In this document: positions 45,801 to 57,459 of the stretch, piece after piece
Numbering within the stretch: position 1 is the first letter of the stretch
How the letters are laid out: every line of letters starts with the position of its first letter
Assembly: GCA_026182355.1 (NCBI GenBank)
Contig: JAPFBL010000070.1
Coordinates: 407,501-471,500 of the forward strand
DNA from: Hermatobates lingyangjiaoensis
Lineage: Eukaryota; Arthropoda; Insecta; Hemiptera; Hermatobatidae
Direction: 5' to 3'
DNA length: 64,000 bases
Program-made: the position numbers and the translations under genes
The notes under the pieces: model-generated
The model's database searches: none
What the model was told of the DNA's origin: nothing
What the model saw: the letters and a program-made list of their open reading frames with translations, nothing else

Positions 45801-45849
45801 GTTAATATTTATATATATATAATATATATACGAGTGTATATATATATAT

Positions 45850-46036
45850 GAATGATCAAACCACAATAAGAAATGGGAAAACAAGACTTAGATCTTTCAA
45901 CCGTAACAAGCGGTCTTCGTCAGAGTCAAAAACCCATCTGAGTTGGGTTTTTGACTCTGACGAAGACCGCTTGTTACGGTTGAAAGATCTTAGTCTTGTT
46001 TTCCCATTTCTTATTGTGGTTTGATCATTGATTGTT
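45850..46036. repeat. Hairpin of paired GACCG-family repeats
   Basis: Arms of about 88 bp are inverted around 45936-45944. The plus core 45957-45991 is intact, and the minus core 45889-45923 differs only in the final H position (A). (TA)n lies outside both ends (45836-45849 and 46064-46076). Directly to the right begins PLE coding sequence. Confidence 0.88.
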
Positions 46037-46076
46037 GTTTCACGTGTTTATGTGAAATCTTTTTATATATATATAT

Positions 46077-46506
46077 TCCTAGATCCCTTTCCTTACGTTT
46101 ACACCGGATTTGCAATAACTTAAAAAACCGTAGTTTCCTATTAATGGTTTAAGAGAAAAATTAGCTGATCGGACTATTCTTCTGTTATTAATAGTCGTGC
46201 CGTGTCGGTTGAAATAGTTCACTGGCCCGTCCCGAGAAAAGAACACTTTGATAGTGTTTTCCGAATTTCCACTTTTTTCCCTGGTGCTCATAGGATTGGC
46301 TCGGTTATTAAGGAGTTTTTTTCCTTTGCTCTCCTCTTCTCCTTCTACCTCAACTATTTTTACTGAAACCCCCTCCTTATCGTACCGCAAACCACCGAAC
46401 CTCCGAGTCATATTCTCCCAACTCACTCTCTTAACCCTACGCTTAGTAGACGAATGGTGGAGTGTGGACGGAACAGACGGCAAACATGTCATATTATCAA
46501 TCCTAA
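46077..46506 (+). other. Decayed PLE coding region upstream of GIY-YIG
   Basis: The stretch is GC-richer than its surroundings. One plus frame reads FPGAHRIGSVIKEF and later frames run toward the GIY-YIG ORF, but stops and frameshifts prevent assignment. Position and composition suggest the linker between reverse transcriptase and endonuclease. Confidence 0.4.
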
Positions 46507-46869
46507 TCCTTAATTTACTTCTCCCATAGCAAGATTAACTACCCTTGTCCTCCCCACACCTCATTCACATCCGTTAATTGCATTTATCGTTTGGACTGCA
46601 CCCAGTGTGATGCATTCTACGTTGGTATGGCCTCTACGCAGCTCAACTTACGTATGAATGGCCACAGGGCTTCCGTTGGTCAACGCAAAAGCCTTCCTAC
46701 TGCTATCCACTCTAAATCCCATGGACTGGATTTTAACCACTGCTTCCGTGTCCAAGTCCTTAATCAGATCCCTGTACCGTCTTCTCGGGTTACTTTAAGA
46801 GCTCCAGAGGAGGCAATTATCTGTCTTCTCAAAGTCCGCTCTCCTCTTGGTCTCAGCTTGTACCGTTAA
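46507..46869 (+). pseudogene. PLE GIY-YIG endonuclease domain
   Basis: The frame opens after TAA at 46504 and ends at TAA (46867-46869). It reads VNCIYRLDCTQCDAFYVGM, the CIY...YVG core with a CxxC lead-in, then LNLRMNGHRASVGQRK with the conserved Arg, and RAPEEAIICLL with the conserved Glu; it ends GLSLYR. The domain looks catalytically complete, but no reverse transcriptase ORF precedes it. It is of the same lineage as 49767-50030. Its product would be the nicking part of a PLE protein. Confidence 0.82.
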
Positions 46870-47049
46870 CTGTTTTTTTTTCTTTTTTTTTCATAATTAT
46901 TTTGTTATTTTTTACTCATTGCTTTACTTAATATTCTTCTCCTTCTGTTAATTTTATTTGTTCTTTTTTAGTTATTTTTCTCTCTGTAGGTAGTAGTCTT
47001 ACCTAGGGCAGCCAGCAGTGAGCGTGCGTGTTCGTCGCATTCGATCGTT
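46870..47049 (+). other. PLE 3' untranslated region
   Basis: T-rich sequence follows the GIY-YIG stop and leads into the terminal repeat. It parallels the T-rich stretch at 50034-50280 after the second GIY-YIG copy. Confidence 0.5.
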
Positions 47050-47165
47050 CGGTCAGTTAGCTTCAGCCACTCAAAAGGACTACTTCTGCCCGATAACAAC
47101 GAATGTTTAAATATCGTAGTGAGTCTTTAGTGTGTGCTTTTATCTGTTTTTCTCTTTCCTTTGTG
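47050..47165 (+). repeat. PLE terminal repeat with decayed hammerhead-like core
   Basis: agccactcaaaaggactact, cccgataacaacgaatgttt and aaatatcgtagtgagtcttt precede gtgaactatatat. An inverted sibling at 47455-47575 keeps more of the core. It lies downstream of and on the same strand as the GIY-YIG ORF. Confidence 0.7.
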
Positions 47166-47454
47166 AACTATATATATTTGTAAAAGTTGGAAGCAGTCTT
47201 TCATTTAAACATATATTACAAATTCATTTAAACATTTCTGTACAAATCCACCTTCTATATATAAACTGAATATTTTTCTTATTACTATCCTGATTATGAA
47301 TGTGGCACATTTGAAACATGTCGACTAGCAATATTAGTAATATGCTTTATAGTTTTAATGATAGACGAGGAAGGAATTCCAGAAATTGGATAAATTACGA
47401 GTATGTAGGAAACAGGTACAAGCCAAATATGAGGCGTTATTTAACTATATATAT

Positions 47455-47574
47455 ATATAGTTCACACAGGAAAGAGAAAAACAAATAAAGACACACACAA
47501 AAGACTCACAACGATATTTCGACAGTCGTCGTCATCGGGCAAAAGTAGTCCCTTTGAGTAGCTGAAGCTAACTC

Positions 47575-47580
<6 letters not shown>
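47455..47580 (-). repeat. PLE terminal repeat, minus, near-intact core
   Basis: The minus core 47513-47537 reads CCGAUGA (U4 changed), extra C, stem GAC/GUC, GAA, AUAU, C, then gttgtgagtcttttgtgtgt. (TA)n lies on both sides (47447-47458 and 47582-47627). Confidence 0.7.
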
Positions 47581-47631
<51 letters not shown>

Positions 47632-47639
47632 CGAGAATA

Positions 47640-47900
47640 ATTTGGCTACATACCTTTATTGAAACATATTTTACTGATAGTGAAGAAAATGTATGACGTC
47701 AAGACTACACAGAATTTATTTTACTAGGCGTTTCGAAAACTTATTATTCATCATGAAGTACATCTGCCTCACAAGGAGTGTTCTGTGAAACTTAGAAATG
47801 ACTGTGACTTTGTCAAGGGTAAGTTTTAAAAGATTTGAAGTGAAGCAGCTCTGATTAAGGAGAATCCGTTTCCTCTTTTGATTCACACTGGATATTGAAA
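47640..47900 (-). repeat. PLE-like 3' region relic
   Basis: On minus, LTLDKVTVISKFH leads to MYFMMNNKFSKRL, whose DNA (ttcatgatgaataataagtt, ttcgaaacgcctagt) is a decayed CUGAUGA...GAAACGC motif. This ties the core to a longer repeat unit upstream. Confidence 0.45.
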
Positions 47901-49740
47901 ACATTACTTCTCCAGGATATTTATATCTCCTTCAAACTTCACAATCAAACGGTTGATATTGGATTCTTTTAATTCATGATTGACAAGGGTCAACTGAAAA
48001 CAGAGTTATAACTTTCCAGGATCTTAAATCAACTTTATTAGTTTGTAATTGATTTCGCTTAGTAATAAATTCTTTTTTTCTCCTGCTGGATTATTTCATC
48101 GCATATAGTTAGGATATTTTCATTGATTTAAAAATGCTGAATTAAAACGAATAATTCTATATATATATATAACAATTAAATTCTTAAATTATTTTTTTAA
48201 GTAATCTATAAGCATAGTTTTATTTTGATCCGTCAAACTGGCGTGTATTACTCTCACAAGTTTTGAGATTGAATTATAAGTCAAAATGTTTACATTTTCT
48301 TGAAAAAAACTATTTCCCGTTGTTTTATATTTTTCGTTTATTCGATTTGTAGCCTTAAAGATAATGTCAAGATTTTAAAACTCTAGAATTAGCAATTTAA
48401 GAGAAAAATGTTTTCTAAAAACTGGTTTTTAGCAAAAAATTGCCAAAATACAATTAATCATTGTATTTGCTTGACATTATTGGACATGCACACTGGCGAA
48501 GTGAGACATGGAATCAGAGTTTCTCAAGAGATCGCTACCGACAATTTGTGTTGGCGCCTCGATTGTGTTCTTATATAGATAAGAATTAGTAGTCTAGGAG
48601 AAAAGAAAATGTTGCCTAAAAACACAATTTGGCCAAAAAGTTACATTCCCATTAAGCAATATTGCCTTTCATACAGTAAGGTCATCTATATTGTAAGGCC
48701 ATTTCTGTGTAAAATATGAATTTCATCAATCAAAGATTGTCGACTTTAGCATGGTAACAAGCTTTTGGATCCCCCCCCCCCCCCACACACACACACGCAA
48801 ACATCATAAAAAAAATCAAAATAAGATTTAGGATCCTAAAAAGATGTAAATCTGTTAAAATCTCGTGATCAAATGTTTTCATGATCACTAAACTTTACTT
48901 ATAGTAAGTAAAGCTACACAAGCACACATTAAACTAGAATACTGATTGAACCCCACATACCTAATGCATGTAACAATTTGAGTAACTTGATTGCATCATT
49001 AACTTAATGATTTCTATGAAACCATTAAAATTCGATTACTGTTTGAAACTAAAGCAATATTATTGAAATCTAATTGACTGGTTGGCCTTGCTGTTACCTG
49101 GCATATGTGTTATTCCAATCAGAATAAATAGTCTAATGACCTGCGCAGATATTGCTCCTAAACATGTGTCACATTTCATCTCTCTTCTATTTTCAAAACG
49201 CCTTATAGAAGCCTTCATTTATGACATAAGAGTTTTTATAAATGCTTTCTTGAATTATTTATAACTGTGGGATTTTCTGAAGTCTGAGTCATGATTTATT
49301 AATGAAAAACAATTCGTGTGTTCATCATCCAAACCATTCTGGAATGGTGCTAACATCTTATTTACACTGTATTAAATATATAATGAGTGGAATTAAATAA
49401 ATGAGATTATATATTTAAAATTTCTGCTTTAGATGTGAAGCTTATTTAAATAATATAAGTGGTCTATTACTGACAACATGTCAATAGTAATAAAGTTTTC
49501 ATGTTGCTGAATGTAATAGACGGACTCTACAGTTACCGAACACCACTATACCATCCTCATAATTATAATAGAGCAACATCAGATAATAGCTTAGGATTAT
49601 AAAACTTAAAAAAATGGATAAAAAATTTCACATAAAAACGTGAAATAAACTGACCGTATTTCACTGATGTAATTTTCTTCACCAGTTTTTCGAAGTTTCT
49701 GAATACCTTGTTCTTTCCTTCGTCAAAACGTTGGAGAATA
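47901..49740. other. AT-rich intergenic stretch
   Basis: No gene seen. It holds a 14-C run (48771-48784) leading into (AC)n. Short ORFs here lack domains. Confidence 0.5.
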
Positions 49741-49766
49741 TATATATATATTCTACATTGGCATTC

Positions 49767-50033
49767 TACGTGGCATTCTACATTGGTATGACTTCTACCA
49801 AGCTCAATGAGCGTTTGAACGGCCATAGAGCTTTGGTCGGTCAGCGCAAACAGCTTCCTGTAGCTATCTATGCTAACAGTCATAACCTTCCTTTTAATGA
49901 CTGCTTTACTGTTCAAATAATTAAGCTAGTGACCACTGATGACCGTAGTTTGACATTAAGAGCGTCTGAGGAGGCCCACATATGGTTATTGGGGGCCCGA
50001 TCAGATCCCGGTTTAAATCAGAAGCGTTAACTT
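49767..50033 (+). pseudogene. PLE GIY-YIG domain, 5'-truncated
   Basis: The frame reads AFYIGMTSTKLNERLNGHR (YIG core and conserved Arg), LVGQRKQLPVAIYANSH and RASEEAHIWLLGARS (conserved Glu), and stops with LNQKR. It lacks the CxxC lead-in because it begins next to a (TA)n tract and a short duplication (cattctacgtggcattctac). It is close to 46507-46869 in layout. Confidence 0.82.
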
Positions 50034-50282
50034 TTATCTGTTTTTCCTTTTATTTTTAACTTATATATTCATATTCATATAATTTTTTTTATTATTATTA
50101 TTTCCTTTTTTAATAATTTTTAATTTTATAATTTTATCTATTGTTTTTGCTTTCTCCGTTCTCCGAAGTTTAGTGCCTAGCTCCTTTTTTATGCTAGTGC
50201 TGCTCTCATCGGTTGACTCTTTATTGCTTCATTCGCGCTCCGTTATCGACGTGGGGAGATCTATCTCACTTCGTCCTCTCTT

Positions 50283-50413
50283 CTAGTCTACTCCTGATGA
50301 CGAACAACAGTTCGAAATATTGAATTCTGTAAGTGTTCTTTTTATTCTCTTTTCTGTGTCGTGCTTTGTGTAATTTAAAGTTTTATAGTCCTTGTGGACC
50401 GTTTCTATATTTA

Positions 50414-50415
<2 letters not shown>
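50283..50415 (+). repeat. PLE terminal repeat with intact hammerhead-like core
   Basis: It lies 250 bp after the GIY-YIG stop on the same strand. Core 50294-50321 reads CUGAUGA, extra C, perfect stem GAAC/GUUC with loop AACA, GAA, AUAU, U. It is followed by gtaagtgttctttttattct and cttgtggaccgtttctatat, then a (TA)n tract at 50416-50454. This copy ties the motif to PLEs most directly. Confidence 0.78.
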
Positions 50416-50454
<39 letters not shown>

Positions 50455-50457
<3 letters not shown>

Positions 50458-52570
50458 AGAGAGAGAGATAAAAGCTCATATTTTATTAAATTATACTTAA
50501 CTCTTGTAAATGTGTTTCTAGATTAATGTACACAAGTGCGTCAAGTAGAGTTTCTCCGTAGGTTATAAGCTGAGTTTCACGTTTTTAGCGTCTTACTGCC
50601 TCTTCCAGTTTTCCAAAAGTTTTGCTTTATTTATCATAGAAAATAAATTTATATGACGATTCATATGTATTCATAAATTACGTTTTATTATTTATCATAA
50701 AGCATTAACTAATTTTCAGCAAATGCTTCATGATAAATTCTTAAAGCATTGTACAAAATCTGATATTATGCGTCTTTTTTATAATGTAATTTCGTTTTAA
50801 AAAAAAACTGTTGAACTCGTCCTTTTATAAGAAGATGATTTTATGTCTAATTGGATTATGACCTGTTAAACGATGTCACTAACGTGCTGTTAGAATATAC
50901 CTTCTTTAATCAAATCTCACCTTAAATGTATTACATATTTACTTTTTCATACAATATTTTTTGATATATTAACTGCAAAATATGAATGATCTAATGTTAA
51001 TGATTTAGAAAGAAAGAAGATTGGATTTTCTGTTGTTATGTTGGGTATATAAAGTGGCTTTTTTATGAAGCAGTATAGCTCAATAACTGAAGAAGACTTT
51101 TTGATTATATTGGCTACATTTAGTTATGATATCTAATGTATGAAATGATACGGCCTGAAGTGTGTCATGTCGGATACACAAGGTAATATTACCCTTGGTA
51201 ATCCAGTTATGAGTCCCATTGCAGTCATTTTAGTCAATGAACAATTGGAATGTGCCTGTCATGTGGACTCATTATCAAAGTAAAAGGCAAAAGTATAATC
51301 AAACTAATTAACAATCAATTAAATGGTTTCATTTAGATTGTTGTAGCTGTATCCATTTGTTTAACTTCAAAAAAACGTAATGATTGTTAAAGCTCATCAC
51401 AAGTATCTGCACATGCTACTTACTCGAAATATATTTTTTGACAAAGACGAAGACGTCCAGACGAAGTATCTTACATAGTGCCTGGAGAATTCCCATCATT
51501 TTATTGGTATTAAAAAAAATGATGCTCTAAATCAGGGGTAGGCAACCTAAATAGTGCATTGGTGCACTAAATGATTTGGTGTGGTACATTGCTTCCTTGA
51601 GATAAAGATACTCGTAAATGCAGCTTAAAGTACGGCTTATTTTTTAGGCATTTCCATATTCTGTGAATAACCTTTTAAGGACCGGTATTTTCTTTCGTAA
51701 ATTTGCTTTCAGATTGGATATGCTTGATTAATCAAACCGCCCAAAAAACATAGTAATAAACGCCCAGAAAACTACTACGATCCTCTTCTAATATTGTAAG
51801 CTCTTGAAACTTTTAACGTCGTATTGATATTATTACCATATTTAAGCTTATTTTTAATGGTTCTAGATGATGAGAAAAGTCGGTTGACATTAGTACATGT
51901 TTTGACATGTACTAAATAAGATTTAATTTAGTATATTATATTTATAATTTATTGTAATATAATATTTTTACATAGAAAAATTTAATTGAACTGTCAAAAG
52001 AAATATATACAATGAAGTATATAGGCCCATTTCATATTTGCGATAGTAGTTTGAAATTATTTCTAATATTTACGTTTTAAAATAACTTACTAATAGCACT
52101 TTAAAATATTTTAATAAATAGTTATAACCTAATAAATCTATTTGACGAGTAAAATGATTTGAGTCTGATAAAAAATTTTCAAAGTTGAAAAAATCTGGAA
52201 CGGCCTGCATTGTACTTTAGCATAAGTAAACAATATTTCTCTAGTCCACAGTCAACTGAGTTTTCATTTTATATTAATGTGTCTACAGTTTATACGTAAT
52301 ATCAAACTCTCTAGTAATTCATGATCAAAATTCACGGATGACCAATTTAATGGTTTCTTTTATTGAAAGGAAAATAAGTTTCAGAGTTGTTCATGGTCTG
52401 TGCTCGCAATGCCCTTCGTTGAAGTCTTACATGAAGTTTTTCTTTTTTTGGATACATTGCTATTGCGGGACTATTTAAGAAAATGTGACATACATTTCTG
52501 GAAAAACGTGACATATAACTATTTAGATTTTTCTTGTGAGTGTGAGATATTTTGCATTTTTCTCAGCGTT
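50455..52570. other. AT-rich intergenic stretch
   Basis: Nothing coding was recognised. caggggtaggcaacctaa at 51535 resembles one hAT terminal repeat, but no partner end was found. Confidence 0.5.
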
Positions 52571-52745
52571 CAGCATGGAATAGATGGAGATCTCCTGGCT
52601 ATTAATGCAGCTCGAAGTATCTGTGTAAATCAGGTGGATGATAAAGTTTGTATAATTACCGACTCTAAACCAGTTATAAAAGCCCTTGACGCACTGAGCC
52701 AAAACCTTAATACTTACAAACTACTGAAGCAAAAAAGATTCTGAG
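52571..52745 (+). pseudogene. LINE RNase H domain fragment
   Basis: The open frame contains GIDGDLLAINAARSICVNQ and VDDKVCIITDSKPVIKALD. This matches the ExLAIxxA and ITDSxxAIxAL segments of the RNase H domain found at the C-terminus of I/R1/Loa-type non-LTR elements. The usual Glu is Asp (GDLL). Similarity may continue frameshifted to about 52900. No flanking reverse transcriptase is present. Confidence 0.68.
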
Positions 52746-53439
52746 GCTACTAAACAATGTTTGTAAATATGAGGCAATATTTAAAATCTGTAATAAAAAT
52801 TCACCTCTTTGGTACAATTTAATCCGATGTAGATTTGGACAAAACTTTAAGACAGTAGAATATCTAAGGGAATTTCCATCAAGAATGTTGAACGATATTA
52901 ATTGAACATCGCCATCCGGTGAAGATGGTATTGTGGCTTTTGGCAAATGTTGTTAGAAGCACTTCATGCGATGACAGCTCCCTGGTATATTCAGCAATAG
53001 GTGAGTTCTGGGGAGAGGAATAAAAACAGGCCAAGACTTTCACCAGCCCACTGTTTCCTGGTCAATGAAAAAGTTTTAAGTAAACTTCCAGTTTGCTTTC
53101 ACACCTTTTTCAGTACTGTAAAGTTTTGACAGATAATCCTACAAAAACTTAGGGTTTTTCTCTTGAATTTCTACGTTCTTTGACACAATCACGAATGTTG
53201 ATGACAGTTTAAACATAAATTGAGTTTAAAATCCGATTTCATATTAATAATTATACTGCTTCGTAACATTTTTACTTAATGTGCTATTGCACAAGGATGG
53301 AATGGTAACTTGTTTTGATTTAATCATGTGCTTGAGCTTTTCAGATATGTTATGATAAAGCAAAATAGGTTGATGTTTTTTAACGTGGAGCCCTTTCGTC
53401 ACGTCACGAGAAACCAATCGACTCCTCACGAATGAGAAA

Positions 53440-54350
53440 AGCAAGACAGTATTTGTGAAGTGCCCAAGGTGGACCTCGCGGAGGCGGGCTTCAACGACCT
53501 ACGACAACATAAGTTATAAACAGAAGTCTTGCAGTCTCTATAAGACTGATGGTTACTTGATGAAAGAGGTCAACAAGAATATTAGTTGAAATATGAAAAG
53601 GGACAAAAACAAGAGTTTTTGTAACAAACTAAGACAAGTAACAAGGAGACAGGACAGTTACAAGAGTAACAAGGAGACAGGACAGTTACAAGAGTAACAA
53701 GAGTTAATAGGGATTTGAGATATAGGAACGAATGGGTAATTATGGGAAGGAATCATGATTACAAGAAAAGTTATAGGAGGAAAGAAGAAGAAGCGAAGCA
53801 TCCAAACGATGACTGCGTCACAAAGGCCAGGCAAACCTAAGTCCACCATAAGCAACTGCAACTAGCCTCGTCCGAATAAATCAAAGGCCTGATAAGCAAA
53901 ACAAAGTTAGTGGATTTAACTGGGGGGGGGGGGGGGGGGGTGAGAAAAAAGTTTAAAAAAGACAGACGCAAACCGGAAGGAAAAAGGTAGAGTTTGGGAT
54001 CGTGATCCTGAACCAGTGCGCAACTGAGCGAATTTTCTACCTGCGGACACCACCCCAAGATCGAGAACCCCAAGGTATCAGCTAACGCCACTGTTGTTCG
54101 TTTTTCCACCACAGTGAAAGAGAAGTCTTGAAAAAGGCAGGCGTTAAACACATGTGACCAAGAAGGGCGGACTGCCAACCAAGCCAACGTGCGAACGAGT
54201 TTACTTTTCACTTTGGGACTCTGAACCAGACTAGCTTGTCTTTGTGTCTTTCTTAGTTCATGTCATGAGGGAAGAACCGCCCAGGCGTGTTAAGCCCCCT
54301 CCCCCACCACTACGAGAAGGTGAAGGCACATCAGGTGGGGGGGATACACA
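53440..54350. other. GC-elevated unclassified block
   Basis: This 0.9-kb block is richer in G and C than its flanks. It contains a 31-bp-type tandem duplication (gagacaggacagttacaaga at about 53647 and 53678), a 19-G run (53922-53940) and a second G run near 54340. A minus frame of 124 codons shows no domain. A retroelement leader or LTR-like piece is possible, but no matching second copy is in the window. Confidence 0.35.
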
Positions 54351-55620
54351 ATATTGAATTGGTTAGTTACTTCGTTTATTTATGTTTCGTCATTTAAGTA
54401 GCCTCCTCATGGCCTCAACAATTATAAGATGAAAGAGTTAAAATAGTAGACAGATACTGATAACGAAAAAAAAGAAGCACATTGGTACTGTCATCATTGT
54501 CTGCTAAGAAATTCTGATTAAGAAGCAGGAACGATTACACAAAGCCAAGACCAAATGTGCATAGGACTAACAGGCAACCATAAATCGTAATAGCTGAATT
54601 TATTTGTGTACTCTTTTCTACGACAATGAATACTCCTTACAAAAGTCCATAAATGCAAACTTACTTATCTGAAACGCCTTAGTTGTTGCCAGAGCCAGAT
54701 AGGACACATAGTGTGCAATCAATTAAACAGGTTTAACCTCAGCGAATGGAGTAACTCCACTGAATGCAACGAGAAAAAAGATTATTAAAGGATAGATTTC
54801 TGAAGTGTATCTTCGGAAACCCAGAAGGAAATATTCTATGAGAGACCCTGGCACCTAGTAAAACCCGATGAATAATATTCTACAGAAAAAGGTATATTGG
54901 GCATTGTTTGCTGCTGATGGTGAGGGTGTCACTTGACGCTTGATGTCGACACAAGAATCGGAAAAAGACTGCCGGAAAGAACGTAAAGCTGTCTATCTCG
55001 AGTCTGTACAATACCTTTGTATCTTTAAAACCCCTTAATCGAATAATCATTAATGAGATAAAATTTAGGAATCCTGTTGTAGAATCAACCAAGTAATGTA
55101 GTTTACCAACAACTAAAATAGATGTAAAGTAACAAAAGAGCCTCATACATGAGCTTTGAAAAAAAAAAGCAGTCAATTTAATGTTTAAGATTGTTCAAAA
55201 CTGGGAAGTTTTTCTAGTGGTTTTATTGGCAACTTAACTTTCGTTAATTACATGTCTCAGTGAACACGTTTATCTGTTTTGTTTGATCTTGAGTGTTATT
55301 CTTGTAGTAATTAAAACTTAAAATAAAACAATGGTCCATAAATAACAGGGTCAATGTTCCATTGTTTTTACTTAATAAAAGGTTTTAAGAAGATTTTAGA
55401 TAATTAAATTATTTACATATTTAATATAATAATATACTTAGGTAATTATATAGTTGCATAAAAATTAGATGAGATATGCTCAATTAATTTTTATGCTTTT
55501 TAATGATGAAAATTAATAATTTTAAACTTAGTTATAACTCTTTCGAAATGAGAATATTTAACAAGTATTTTGAAAAAGAAGAAGTGATTCAGTATTTCCA
55601 AAAAGAAAAATTGTATTTCT
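54351..55620. other. Unannotated intergenic stretch
   Basis: No supported feature. Short ORFs on both strands lack recognisable motifs. Confidence 0.45.
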
Positions 55621-55880
55621 AATTAATTTATGTATTGATATAACTCTGAAGATGTCTACAAATATAGACAAAACGTTGGCTCAAAGGTGTTTTACTATTT
55701 GACGCTGTGTAATTAATTTCTGTATTGATGTAGGTCTGAAGATGTCTACAAATAGAGACGAAACGTTGGCTCAAAGGTGTTTTACTATTTGACGCTGTGT
55801 AATTAATTTCTGTATTGATGTAGGTCTGAAGATGTCTACAAATAGAGACGAAACGTTGGCTTAAAAGTATTATAGTGTTT
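55621..55880 (+). repeat. 90-bp tandem array with hammerhead-like core
   Basis: Three units begin with aattaattt at 55621, 55711 and 55801, an exact 90-bp spacing; the last is incomplete. Units two and three hold identical cores at 55736-55767 and 55826-55857: CUGAAGA, extra U, stem GUCU/AGAC, GAA, ACGU, U. In unit one the GAA is mutated. Tandem monomers with a self-cleaving-type core recall hammerhead satellites of newts, cave crickets and schistosomes; activity is unknown. Confidence 0.82.
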
Positions 55881-56128
55881 GACGCTAGATCAAACCTCGA
55901 TAAAGAAAAATAGTCTAGAAATATATGTGGTAAAGATAAGAAAATATTAAAAAAAATTAAATTTGTCAATTTGATGAAATTGGTATTATGCTGATAAAAA
56001 ATGTTCTGCATCATATATATAAATTATATGACATTCTCAGGGAAGGGTTATATGATATATTTCTTATATTACAACATACATACTGCTGAATCGAGTATAA
56101 TATAGACGAGAAATATTATATTAATAAG

Positions 56129-56430
56129 ATAGAGGTCAGGTTAGCCTAGTGGCTTACCTAATCGCCTCCGGACTGGTAGGTCCAGGGTTCAATTCCCCCT
56201 TCTGACCCTCATTTTATTCACGTGGAGGGTGTATAAGTCATCATTCGGAGAGAACATTAAGTTGTCGGTCCCGAGCCTGTGCGTTGTCAGGTATTTGTTA
56301 AAAGTTCTCTACTCTAAATACACTTGAGTTAGGCAAAATTTAGCACTCCCAATGTTCTTGATGTTCATGTGTTGTATCACAAAACCTGTGTGTTCTTTGT
56401 GGGACTGCCACTGCAATCTAACCTAACTTC
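56129..56430 (+). repeat. Near full-length tRNA-derived SINE
   Basis: The head ggtcaggttagcctagtggc (A box) and ggtccagggttcaattccc (B box) is followed by the body (cccgagcctgtgcgttgtca, acacttgagttaggcaaaat) and the 3' module (tgtatcacaaaacctgtgtg, gggactgccactgcaatcta) ending in ctaacctaac. It is the most complete copy and serves as reference for the others. Confidence 0.85.
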
Positions 56431-57459
56431 ACCTATGTTAACAAGCCTCTATTTTCAAATATAGTAAATATAATCGATGTATAAAATCTAAAAAGTACAC
56501 AATAATCTTATGACTTAAAACTTGATTTTTGAAAATAATTCACTTAAATTTACTTTAATTTTTTGGTCATATAAAATAATAAAAATAGACCAAACATTTT
56601 TGGTAAAAATTATATCTTCATTGATTTGATTTCGTTTAATAGGTGATTCAATATAATATACATTAATACCAGTAGAATGTAGAATTGAATGATTATTATC
56701 GCCTCTAGCGATAATATAACAATGGTTATATTTGTTTGCATTAGAGTTTTCAGATTCATGTATCGAGATATAATTTTCTACACAAGTATGATTAACGACG
56801 ATAATGTTGAGGTCAATATTTCCAGACATCTCTCAAAAATATAGCGTCATACCAAAGTATAATGCTGCTGGAGTCATCCGTCCGGTTTCGGGCGTTCGAA
56901 AGGAACTGTTCCCTTAGAAGATAGGAAACACTCGAAACCGGCCCGAAAAATCCAACAACACTATGTGAGGTGTGAAGGTATATTCTATTTCAAGTATTAA
57001 TGATAATCACCTCAGTGGTACTAACAGTGTGCATGAATCTCTCAATAAGTATATTTACGACTACTTTGAAAAAATTTAAACTATTGTTATAGTAGTTATC
57101 TTAAGTTTCAACTTCAAGACTTTTTATGAAATAAGAATTTTTAGTCTATTATGACGGGAGCAAAATGAAAATGTTTCTATAGAAGATAAAATATTCAAAA
57201 CTGTAAAACGACAATACATTAATAGTTTTGGTCAATAAGTATTTCAAAGGTTTTAATATCACTTGGATTGGAAACTTTCTGATTAAATAAAAGAGTTCTT
57301 AGTAACATAATGTAGTGATACAATAAATCCAGTAAAAGCAAGATAACTTTTCATGAGGGCACCTGCATGAGGCAATGGATCAGTTGGGAAAGGTTAGTGT
57401 TTAAAAAAACTATCTGCGCCCTGTAGCTTTTTTATACAAGATACCCCAACTTTTTCAAG
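56431..57459. other. Unannotated intergenic stretch
   Basis: No supported gene. An inverted word pair ccggtttcgggcgttcgaaa / actcgaaaccggcccgaaaa at 56881-56950 could form a hairpin. Confidence 0.45.

Noticed and set aside
46079..46492. 137-codon minus ORF as a host gene
   Set aside because: It lies antisense to decayed PLE coding sequence directly upstream of the plus-strand GIY-YIG ORF and shows no domain or splice support.
51535..51560. hAT-like terminal repeat caggggtaggcaacctaa
   Set aside because: No inverted partner or target duplication was found within several kb, so no element can be delimited.
53837..54211. 124-codon minus ORF
   Set aside because: No motif, signal peptide or splice context. 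It coincides with a GC-rich block where chance ORFs are longer.
56140..56215. tRNA gene
   Set aside because: A- and B-box-like words are present but the cloverleaf is not kept and a SINE body follows, so it is the head of a SINE.
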